NCBI GenBank assembly: GCA_034432155.1
Contig: DAOUCP010000085.1
Coordinates: forward strand, 1-64,000
DNA length: 64,000 bases
Origin: DAOUCP01 sp034432155
Lineage (GTDB): Bacteria; Chloroflexota; Anaerolineae; Epilineales; Epilineaceae
Direction of reading: 5' to 3'
Under the pieces are notes generated by a model. It worked only from the letters and a program-made list of their open reading frames with translations, was not told the origin of the DNA and did no database searches. The position numbers and the translations under genes were made by a program. Below are positions 51,522 through 59,573 of the stretch, in pieces; position 1 is the first letter of the stretch, and each line of letters begins with the position of its first letter.

Positions 51522-53177
51522 TCACTCGCCGCCACTGGCCTGGCGCAGCGCCTTGCGCATGATCTTGCCGGAGATCGTCTTCGGCAGATCGCTCACGAAC
51601 TCGACGATTCGCGGATACTTGTACGGCGCCGTCTGGCGCTTGACATGCTCCTGCAACTCCTGGGCCAACGCGTCCGACGGCTCGTAGCCCGCCGCCAGAA
51701 CCACGTAGGCCTTCACCACGGTGCCGCGGATGCCTTGCGGGTCGGGGACGCCGACGACAGCGCACTCCACCACCGCCGGGTGCTCGATGAGCGCCGACTC
51801 CACTTCGAAGGGACCGATGCGGTAGCCAGAGGACTTGATGACGTCGTCGCGGCGTCCCACGAACCAGAAGTAGCCGTCCTCGTCCCGGTACGCCCGATCC
51901 CCTGTGAAGTAGTAGTCGCCGCGGAACGCCAGCGCCATGCCTTCCGGGTCCTTCCAGTACTCCAGGAACAACCCAGGCGGCCGCCCCCCACCCAGGTAGA
52001 GCGCAATGTTGCCCTCTTCGTGCGGTCCGAGCTCGTTGCCGTCGTCATCCACGATGCGCACATCGTGCCCTGGTGTCGGTTTGCCCATTGAGCCCGGTTT
52101 GATGGGTAGAAACGGGAAATTGGAGAGTACGCATGTCGTCTCGGTCTGCCCATAGAAATCGTAGATGTCCAGGCCAAACGCCTCCTTCCAGACGCGCATG
52201 ATTTCTGGGTTCAAGGGCTCGCCGGCCGACATGCAATGGCGCAGCGAGAGGCGGTAGGGACGCAAGTCCTGCTGAATCAGCATGCGGTACACCGTCGGCG
52301 GGGCGCAGAAGGTGGTCACCCCGAAGCGCTCAAGCGACTTCAACAAGCCGACCGGATCGAAGCGCCCAGGCGTTTCCCACTGGATGATGGCCGATCCGAC
52401 GATCATCTGGCCGAACAGCTTGCCCCATGCCGCCTTGGCCCAACCGGTCTCAGAGACCGTCCAGTGCAGATCGCGATCGGTGAGCGTCTGGGCAAAGCGG
52501 GCGGTCACTTCGTGACCCAGAGCATAGCTCTGGGCATGGAGCACCATCTTGGCGTGACCCGTCGTGCCCGAGGTGAAGTAGATGAGCATCGGGTCGTTGG
52601 CGCGTGTCGGATCGACGGTCGAGCGATCGAGATGCGGCGATGCCTCGGACATCAGTCGTCGGTAGCTGAGCCACTCCAGGACCTCGCCGTCCACCACCAT
52701 GCGATGGCGCAGGCTGGGGCATGCCTCGGCAGCCCGCTCCACACGGCCAATGTGGTTCACATCCGTGATCACCATGCTGGCCTCGGCCTGCTGAATGCGA
52801 TAGGCGATGTCCTTGGCGGTCAGGAGGACCGTCCCCGGCATCGTGATGACACCCAGCTTGATCATGCCAATCATCGCCACATACCACTCGGGGATGCTCT
52901 CCAACATGATCAGCACACGCTCACCTTTTCTGAGACCGAGCGCCTGCAACACATTTGCAAATCGATCCGATAGTTGCGATAGCTCGTAGAATGTGTGATA
53001 CTCAGCATGTTCTCCCGAAGGATCAAGAGACACAAGTGCCAGTTTCGTCCGGTCTTCAGCCCAACGATCTACCACGTCGAAACCGAAGTTGTAGAACTCG
53101 GGTACTTCCCAGGTGAACTCGCGATATAGGCGCTCGTAATCGTTGGCGCTCGATGGCACCGAGTGTCCGATGGTCAT
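51522..53177 (-). CDS. Acyl-CoA synthetase, medium-chain (ACSM-like) AMP-forming ligase
   Basis: 551-residue ANL-superfamily enzyme that activates a carboxylic acid with ATP and joins it to CoA. The phosphate-binding loop is YFTSGTTGHAKM, the adenine motif is YDFYGQTET, and the hinge region is DGYFWFVGRRDDVIKSSGYRIG. The catalytic lysine is in KTISGKIMRKALR near the C-terminus. The overall pattern and length fit medium-chain acyl-CoA synthetases. The ATG at 53177 has GAGGAGA upstream. The first roughly 90 codons are visibly lower in GC than the surroundings. It could feed the CoA pathway served by the CoA-transferase 15 kb away, though they are not linked. Confidence 0.93.
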   Translation of the reverse strand: MTIGHSVPSSANDYERLYREFTWEVPEFYNFGFDVVDRWAEDRTKLALVSLDPSGEHAEYHTFYELSQLSDRFANVLQALGLRKGERVLIMLESIPEWYVAMIGMIKLGVITMPGTVLLTAKDIAYRIQQAEASMVITDVNHIGRVERAAEACPSLRHRMVVDGEVLEWLSYRRLMSEASPHLDRSTVDPTRANDPMLIYFTSGTTGHAKMVLHAQSYALGHEVTARFAQTLTDRDLHWTVSETGWAKAAWGKLFGQMIVGSAIIQWETPGRFDPVGLLKSLERFGVTTFCAPPTVYRMLIQQDLRPYRLSLRHCMSAGEPLNPEIMRVWKEAFGLDIYDFYGQTETTCVLSNFPFLPIKPGSMGKPTPGHDVRIVDDDGNELGPHEEGNIALYLGGGRPPGLFLEYWKDPEGMALAFRGDYYFTGDRAYRDEDGYFWFVGRRDDVIKSSGYRIGPFEVESALIEHPAVVECAVVGVPDPQGIRGTVVKAYVVLAAGYEPSDALAQELQEHVKRQTAPYKYPRIVEFVSDLPKTISGKIMRKALRQASGGE

Positions 53178-53216
53178 TCGTGTCTCCTCAACGTTCGCTC
53201 GTGTAGCCCGAGTCTA

Positions 53217-54308
53217 TCACCGCGACGCTGCCGCGGCCAAGGTGAGGTCACGGGGCCAATCCACCACAGGGCGGCTAGCACCACGACGCTGCCCGGGACA
53301 AGGCACCCTCGCAGTCGTTCCAGGTGACAGCGGTCCGCCGCCCGCGCTCGGACGCGTGTAGGCTGCAACGACGTAGCTCGTCACCGGTCCACCCCCGTAG
53401 CCGGCGTACTGGCTGCCGTCGGTGCGCCCCACGAGGGCTAATTGCGTGGCCCCCTTGGCCTTGGCGACAAGCTGTGCCACAGCCATGGCGTTCCAGGCAT
53501 CGCAGCCGGCACTGGCGACGCGGCGCACAGCCTGGGGGTCGAGGGCTCGAAGCAGGCCGATCATGCGCGCATCCTGACGCCGTGCCTCCAGCGGCAGCAC
53601 ATCGTGGCTGAAGTCCGTCGAGACTACCAACACGGTGTCCTCCGTCCACAGCCTGCCGATGGCCGCGGCCAGTCGCAGCACTTCCCTCCAATGGCCGTCG
53701 TTCCGCACCACTACCGGCACCAGCCTGGCATCCGGCAGCAGGCGCCGCACCGCCGGTAGTAGCCCCGACGCGCCGTGCTCCAGGGCAACGGTCCGGTCCT
53801 CACGAGCCGCCGCACCGGCGCGCAGCAAGCGACCGATAGCAACGCTGTCCGCCGGCAAAGTCCCGTACGGCGTCAGCCAGTCGCAAGCCGCGGTGACGGC
53901 AGAGGCACCGGCGCGCATGTTGTGATCGGGCGCCAGCAGGATCAGCCGCGACCAGCCGGCTTCCTGCAGCCGCGACGGTGCGCCGGGCTGGAGCCCGACG
54001 TCAGGGGGCGACGCCGCGAGCCGCCGCAGGCCCGCAACAATCCCATCAGCGGCCAGCCAGTGATGCGGCACGATGAGCACCACCACGCCGGGCAAGGAAT
54101 CGGCAGGTTCTGCGAGCCCGGCAAGGGCTCGTTCGAAGGCCGACCGATCGAAGTACGCTGCCGGCGCAACGAGGGTGCAGCCGCGGGAGCCGGCCGACGC
54201 CGCTGTCGAGCCAATGTCCGCACCTAGCGTGCCGGTAACGCCCTGCCCGCCAGCCCAGCCGGCTACCAGGATGGTCCCGAGCAGGAGGCCAAGCCTGCGC
54301 CGGGTCAG
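53217..54308 (-). CDS. Exported MEMO-family protein, probable CTG start
   Basis: MEMO-like protein with its own signal peptide, 363 residues if it starts at CTG 54308. The MEMO core shows VVVLIVPHHW, LILLAPDHN, LEHGASGLLPAVRRLLP and VVSTDFSHDVL, matching PHAGY, EHS.E and STD.SH of the family with changes. The first ordinary start codon is a TTG at 54095, but the frame is open upstream and reads TRRRLGLLLGTILVAGWAGG, a clear export signal, then a bridge into the core. A CTG overlapping the TGA of the alpha-2-macroglobulin gene (CTGA) is the only start that includes it. Being exported and coupled to that gene, it likely acts on the cell surface. Confidence 0.78.
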   Translation of the reverse strand: MTRRRLGLLLGTILVAGWAGGQGVTGTLGADIGSTAASAGSRGCTLVAPAAYFDRSAFERALAGLAEPADSLPGVVVLIVPHHWLAADGIVAGLRRLAASPPDVGLQPGAPSRLQEAGWSRLILLAPDHNMRAGASAVTAACDWLTPYGTLPADSVAIGRLLRAGAAAREDRTVALEHGASGLLPAVRRLLPDARLVPVVVRNDGHWREVLRLAAAIGRLWTEDTVLVVSTDFSHDVLPLEARRQDARMIGLLRALDPQAVRRVASAGCDAWNAMAVAQLVAKAKGATQLALVGRTDGSQYAGYGGGPVTSYVVAAYTRPSAGGGPLSPGTTARVPCPGQRRGASRPVVDWPRDLTLAAAASR

Positions 54309-57300
54309 CGTATTTCGATTCTCCGTGCCGTCGTGTGGTTCCAGCTCTCTGGCGCCGCTTGCGCTTGGATACTTGCCGGCTCGGCGAGGTACAGCCCCTT
54401 GCTGACGGGGCGCACCCCATACGTGGGGATCTGTTTGCTGTCACGCCACACGCAGAAGCTGACTCGCTGCCCTTCGATGGCGTAGGGCAGCAGGATGTCG
54501 CTACCTTCGGTGTAGGCGTACGGCGACACCTGGGCGGTGATGGGCCGTAGGCCCGAAGGCACAAGGTCGCTCACCTGGTAGCAGCCGTCCACGATCTTTT
54601 CGCCCAGCCGCCAGCGCAAGCGAACCAGCACGTCGTCCTCCAAGCCAAGCCGCAGCGGCTCGGTCCCCCCCATGGGGCGCCCATTCACCACGTACTCGCG
54701 CTCCACGGCGATGTCCTCATCGACGGGCGCCGCCGCCAGATCGACGGCCACCAGCGCCACCCGAGTGACCGCCGCCGCCCCGGACTCGACCTGCAGATCG
54801 AGCGAGTCGAGCTCCTCGGGCGACAGCGACAGCTCGAACCGATCGCCCGCCTCCAGGGTGACAGTTTGCCGCTCGCCGAAGCGGTAGTAGCGGAACCGGA
54901 GCTCGTCGCTCGGCAGCCGCGGCAGCGCGATCCGCAGAAAGCCAACCTGCTCCAGGAGCACCAGATCTTCGCGGCTGGCATTCTGCAGACTGTAGGCGAA
55001 CAGCGCTAGCGAGGTACGGTCACCCAGCAGGGCACCCAGCAGAGCGGCCCGCGTCGTCGCCATGAGGATGTCATCGTTGTCGACGCCCACCTTGAGACGC
55101 ACCGCGCCACCTCGAGCCTGGCCGAACTCCTGCACCAGGTCACGGTACATGTCGAATGCCCAGCCCTGTTCGCCGGCCACGGCCAGTGCGGTTGCCAGGT
55201 CGAGTCGCTCCCATGGCGATAGGGTTGTGCGGTCGGTCTGGAGCTCGAGGTTCTGGGCGAGAGCGTTGAGATCCTGTAGCACGGGTTGGCTGAGTGTCGC
55301 CAGGCCAAGCAGGGCGGTAATCGCCCGTTCGCGTGTCACATCCGGATCGCGCGCCACCTCCGCGAGATAGCCGATGGCGGCCTCCCGTCCGAACAGGTTC
55401 GGCGCCGCCAGGAGAGCCCGCACCGTCAGATCCAAATCCGCGTCGCCGTACGGAAACAACGCCAGGCCACCGGAGGACACCTGATAGGGTGCCAGGGTGA
55501 AGTCGCCGGCCTCGTTCTCCGATCCGAAGTACTGCGAGCGCATCTCCAGCGCCAGGTAGCGCGCCAGGCGCTGATCCAGTCGGTCGCCACCGGACCACGC
55601 CAGCTCCTCCAGGAAGCCGGCGTAGCGACCGCGGTTGGCATCACTCAGCGTGAGGGTGACCCGCCCCGCGGGCCGTTCCGCGACCTGGTAGGTCGCGCCG
55701 GCCTCAACGACGTCCACCTGGCTGGCCACCCGCACCCAGCGCGACGGAAGCACGCGGAAGGGCCGAACCAAGGTGTCCGAACGCTCGCCCGCGCTGGCCG
55801 TCACCTTGAGCTCGTAGCGCCCAACCTCTAGGGCGGGTAGCGGCACCTCGACCGACTGGTAGGCGAGCCCTGTCACCTCGATGGGACTCTCGACAAGCGA
55901 GGGCACGGTGACGCGGAACGAAACCTCCTGCCCCTCAGCCAGCGCATCGCCGTAGGCGCGCAGCGACAGCACGGGCTGTTCGCCGGCCACGTACTCGTCG
56001 CTCATTGTGGCCAGGACGAATAGCGGCAGGCCCACGGGAATCGAGACCATGCCGCTACCAGCCTCCAGGTCCGCCGTGATTGCTTGGGCGGTCACGCGCC
56101 AGGCAGTCAAGTTGTCTGGCAGTTCGAACGTCGTTTCGCGAGAACCATCGGCACCCGTGACCACCTCCTGGAAGAGGGCGACATCGCGGAAATCGGCCCG
56201 CTCACCACCTCCACCACCCCGTTCGGCGCCCGCCGCCAGCGCCACCGGCAGCTGGTGTGAACCGTAGCTGCGCACCAGCCCGGCGGGGGCAGGCGCATAC
56301 AGGTTGCCCAGGATGTTCAGGTAGCTGCCCGCCTCGGGGCCTAGCACCCGGAAGATCGCCTCGTCGACCGCCGCCACAAGTACCCGCGCCGGCGCCGGAT
56401 CGCCCTTGGCGTTCCGTGTGCGCACCGCCAACCGAACGGTATCCCCGGGGCCATAGCGCTCGCGGTCGGGCTTCAGCTCTACCGCCAGCTCGCGGCTGGC
56501 GTTGTTGAGGACCGCCGAGACCGTCCACTCGGCCTGGATGAAGGTTCGGCCCGTGAACACCACGCCCAACAGAGCCACGTTGGGAACGTGCTCGGCGGCG
56601 AACGTAAAGGTGAATTCCGGCTTGTCCAGGACTGTTTCGTCCAGGATGCCGTTGCGCGCCCGCAGGAACAGATAGCGACCACTTGGCACCGGTTCGTCCG
56701 ATTCGGTGCTCAGGCGCGCCACCACCTGCTCGCCGAGGTCGTACGGCTCGTCCTTGTCCAGACGCAACACCAGCCGACCACTCTCCACCGGCACGTAGGG
56801 GCGCCCCAGGAACACGCGCCGCTCCGCAGCCCGGCCCGCATCATCGCGCACCGACACGATTACCTCGTAGTACGCATCGCTGCGGGTGGCGAACTCCAGG
56901 CGATACGTGCCGTCCGCTTCCGACGTCGCGCGGTAGGGCCCCATCGGCTGCTCGACCTGGTCGAAGCGGTAAGTGTCCACCACTCGCTTGCTCACGAAAT
57001 CGTAATGCTGGCCGGTCTTGACCTTTACATAGCGGTACTCGCTGACACGGGCGGTCACCTCGCGACCGGCGGAGGCAGCGCCAAGGAAGTCGTCGAAGTC
57101 GGCGGTGGCCTCCTCGTTCAGACGACGCAAATCGACCGCATGGACGCTGCCTTCGATCACCGCCCGACCGGCGTCATCGATGGTACCTTCGCCACTGGCC
57201 GTCAACCGCGCCGGAAAGGCCTGCACCTGCACCGTGCCCGCGATCTCACTCTCCTCTTCCTTGGCCGGTCGCGCGGTGATGCCGAACCAGGCGTAGCCGA

Positions 57301-59446
57301 GATACAACGCCTCCGATGCCAGCTCCTCCGGAGCCACCACCACGAGCTGCGCCCGGCCGGCTTCGTCCGTCTTCACCGCCTGCGCATCGGCACCGTAGGC
57401 ACTCACCACCAGATCGAGCCCCGGCACTGGTTGGCCGTCGAAGAAGCTGGCAGTCACGGTGACGCTCACCGGATCGCCAAGGAAGACGGCTCGGGAATCG
57501 GCCTCGACATCGATCTTGTAAGGCGGCTTGACGAAGTCCCGTACCTCGAGCGCGGTGGACGCCAGCAGGACGTCGCCGGTGCGCACTTCCAGGCTGTAGT
57601 AGCCCGGAGTCGCGCCCTTCAGCACCAGTTCGCCGAGGAAGGTTCCGGCCTCGTTGGGCGTGAGGACCGTTTGGGCGATGGGTAACGACTCATAGCCGTA
57701 ACCACGGTAGTCGCCACCGGCAATTCGCACCGTCAGGCGGTCGACGGGCGGAGCGCCGTCGCGTGGTCGCACGAAGCCCCAGAAGCGAACCACATCCGTT
57801 GGGTGGTACAGCGGCCGATCGGCGTAGACATATCGCCAATAGCGGTGCCGCTCGTCGGCGCTGGCATAGGGACCCATGCCGCTGTCCGGCTGACCGCCCA
57901 CCGCCGCCAGCGCCACCAGAAGTTCCCGGCCCCGGTGCTCGACAAGCAAACTGGCCGTCGTGCTCTTCTCGACAAAGCCCCAGGGAGTGGACTGGCTGTG
58001 GATCAGTCCCGACGGCGTTGCCACCGCCAGCAGACCATCGCCATCGGTCGTCCCGATCACCTCGCCGCCCAGGAGCGCGACACGGGCACCTGCCAAGGGC
58101 TGGCCAGTGGTCACCTCGTTCACCCAGACGACGAGACGCGGCTCGGACAACGCCACGTAGGCGCCCACGTCACTGAGTTGCAGCCAGGCGTACTGCTCAG
58201 CGGTGCCGTGTGTCAAGCGCACTAGGTACTGCCCTGCCGGCAGCGGCTCGGGAAAACGCACCAGGTACTGCTGCGACTCGCCCAGCGGCTCCAGTGAGGC
58301 ATCGAAGGTGGACACCGTGGCCAGGCCGGAACTCGACGGCCGGAACTCCCGGCGGGCATTCCAGCTCCAGTCCGGGAGTGCCGTGTACTCGCCAACGGAG
58401 TCGGCGAAAGCTTCCAGGGACGGAAAGCGAGACACCGTAAGCTTCACGGTCTCGCCCGCCAGGGCATCGGGCTCGGACCCGTAGGCGCTAAGGCTGAGAA
58501 CGGGAGCCTCGCTGGTTGGCTCGTCCCAGAAATCGCGCGTCCACGCCAGCTGGGTCTCTTCACTCTGGGCCTCCAAGGTGGCGGTCTCGAAGGCGAAGCG
58601 GTACGGCTCGCTCATCGTGGCTGCACCGGCTGCCACTGGGACGCCGGCCTGCACCGTGACGCGATAGATGGTGCCTGGCTCCAGCTTCTCGGGCACGAAC
58701 ACGACCGTCCGCTTATGCGCTTCGAATCGGCCGCGGACCGGCGGCTGGATCTCGAACCGCTCCTCGACATCCTCGGCACGCACGCCATCATGGCTGAACA
58801 CCAGCTCGATACCGGTGTCGACCGGCACGTTGGTCGCTTCATCCCCCGGCAAGGTGTGCACGATCTTCACCGGACGCGCCGTCTCGAACGACCATTCCTG
58901 CACCGGCAATCCGTCAGGCTGGTCGAGCAACGCAAACCGGTACAGCGTGCCTTCGGCCAACGGCTCCGTGGGCACGATGCGGTACGTGGCCCCTGCCGCG
59001 GCGTGGGCGATGCCCACCGCTTGCCAGGACGTCTTCGCCGGCTCGACCCGGAACGGGATGGCGGGCTCGACGCGGAGCAGTTGCTCGACGGCCTGGAGGC
59101 TCAAGTCATCGGTCGTGGCAAAAGTGAACGCGCTTGCCGTGTCTACGCCGAGCGGCGTTGTCTGGTCGGCTGCCAACTCGAAGCAGGTGGTCCGGTCGGC
59201 CACCTCGACCGCCGACCAATCCTTCTCCTCTTTGGCCTCGTAGGCGCCGATCCAGCGTCCAGCGAGACAGCGCTCGCTGACGCGCGCCTCACCACCGCGG
59301 TCGGCGCTGGGGGTGCCCCGCTCGGTCGGGGCCGGCTGCCCAACCCGGCCACAACCACCCAGCACAACCAGCGACATCCCTATGAGAGCCAGCGACGCGA
59401 AACGACCGGCTCGGGCGGGTCGAGCAGCCAGGAGATTGCTTCTCAT
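54305..59446 (-). CDS. Alpha-2-macroglobulin family lipoprotein without thioester
   Basis: 1713-residue surface lipoprotein. The lipobox LGGC ends at Cys32. Bacterial Ig-like domains (about 90-290), MG-type macroglobulin domains and the A2M signature region (FQEVVTGADGSRETTFELPDNLTAWRV, near residue 1095; core LPDNLTAWRV) follow, then an alpha/alpha toroid domain. The usual GCxEQ thioester is replaced by a Cys-free stretch (FLEELAWSGGDRLDQR, near 1282), so it cannot trap proteases covalently. Bacterial A2Ms are thought to inhibit proteases at the cell surface, often with PbpC, which is not here. The second ATG (59446) is chosen: GGAGG abuts the first ATG (59452) but sits six bases before the second. 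Confidence 0.93.
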   Translation of the reverse strand: MRSNLLAARPARAGRFASLALIGMSLVVLGGCGRVGQPAPTERGTPSADRGGEARVSERCLAGRWIGAYEAKEEKDWSAVEVADRTTCFELAADQTTPLGVDTASAFTFATTDDLSLQAVEQLLRVEPAIPFRVEPAKTSWQAVGIAHAAAGATYRIVPTEPLAEGTLYRFALLDQPDGLPVQEWSFETARPVKIVHTLPGDEATNVPVDTGIELVFSHDGVRAEDVEERFEIQPPVRGRFEAHKRTVVFVPEKLEPGTIYRVTVQAGVPVAAGAATMSEPYRFAFETATLEAQSEETQLAWTRDFWDEPTSEAPVLSLSAYGSEPDALAGETVKLTVSRFPSLEAFADSVGEYTALPDWSWNARREFRPSSSGLATVSTFDASLEPLGESQQYLVRFPEPLPAGQYLVRLTHGTAEQYAWLQLSDVGAYVALSEPRLVVWVNEVTTGQPLAGARVALLGGEVIGTTDGDGLLAVATPSGLIHSQSTPWGFVEKSTTASLLVEHRGRELLVALAAVGGQPDSGMGPYASADERHRYWRYVYADRPLYHPTDVVRFWGFVRPRDGAPPVDRLTVRIAGGDYRGYGYESLPIAQTVLTPNEAGTFLGELVLKGATPGYYSLEVRTGDVLLASTALEVRDFVKPPYKIDVEADSRAVFLGDPVSVTVTASFFDGQPVPGLDLVVSAYGADAQAVKTDEAGRAQLVVVAPEELASEALYLGYAWFGITARPAKEEESEIAGTVQVQAFPARLTASGEGTIDDAGRAVIEGSVHAVDLRRLNEEATADFDDFLGAASAGREVTARVSEYRYVKVKTGQHYDFVSKRVVDTYRFDQVEQPMGPYRATSEADGTYRLEFATRSDAYYEVIVSVRDDAGRAAERRVFLGRPYVPVESGRLVLRLDKDEPYDLGEQVVARLSTESDEPVPSGRYLFLRARNGILDETVLDKPEFTFTFAAEHVPNVALLGVVFTGRTFIQAEWTVSAVLNNASRELAVELKPDRERYGPGDTVRLAVRTRNAKGDPAPARVLVAAVDEAIFRVLGPEAGSYLNILGNLYAPAPAGLVRSYGSHQLPVALAAGAERGGGGGERADFRDVALFQEVVTGADGSRETTFELPDNLTAWRVTAQAITADLEAGSGMVSIPVGLPLFVLATMSDEYVAGEQPVLSLRAYGDALAEGQEVSFRVTVPSLVESPIEVTGLAYQSVEVPLPALEVGRYELKVTASAGERSDTLVRPFRVLPSRWVRVASQVDVVEAGATYQVAERPAGRVTLTLSDANRGRYAGFLEELAWSGGDRLDQRLARYLALEMRSQYFGSENEAGDFTLAPYQVSSGGLALFPYGDADLDLTVRALLAAPNLFGREAAIGYLAEVARDPDVTRERAITALLGLATLSQPVLQDLNALAQNLELQTDRTTLSPWERLDLATALAVAGEQGWAFDMYRDLVQEFGQARGGAVRLKVGVDNDDILMATTRAALLGALLGDRTSLALFAYSLQNASREDLVLLEQVGFLRIALPRLPSDELRFRYYRFGERQTVTLEAGDRFELSLSPEELDSLDLQVESGAAAVTRVALVAVDLAAAPVDEDIAVEREYVVNGRPMGGTEPLRLGLEDDVLVRLRWRLGEKIVDGCYQVSDLVPSGLRPITAQVSPYAYTEGSDILLPYAIEGQRVSFCVWRDSKQIPTYGVRPVSKGLYLAEPASIQAQAAPESWNHTTARRIEIR

Positions 59447-59573
59447 GTCCATCCTCCGAATGGGCTAGCGGTTACGCAGCGGCATGGCTCTTGGCTGCGC
59501 GGTCGGTTCCCGGCGACGGGTCACTGGCCGCCGACGTCATCCCAGGCGGGCTTCTGGCCCACCGGCCGGGGGC

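Noticed and set aside
54046..54564. 172-residue minus-strand frame over the A2M end and MEMO start
   Set aside because: It is Arg-rich shadow sequence; the adjacent frame encodes a clear signal peptide leading into the MEMO core.
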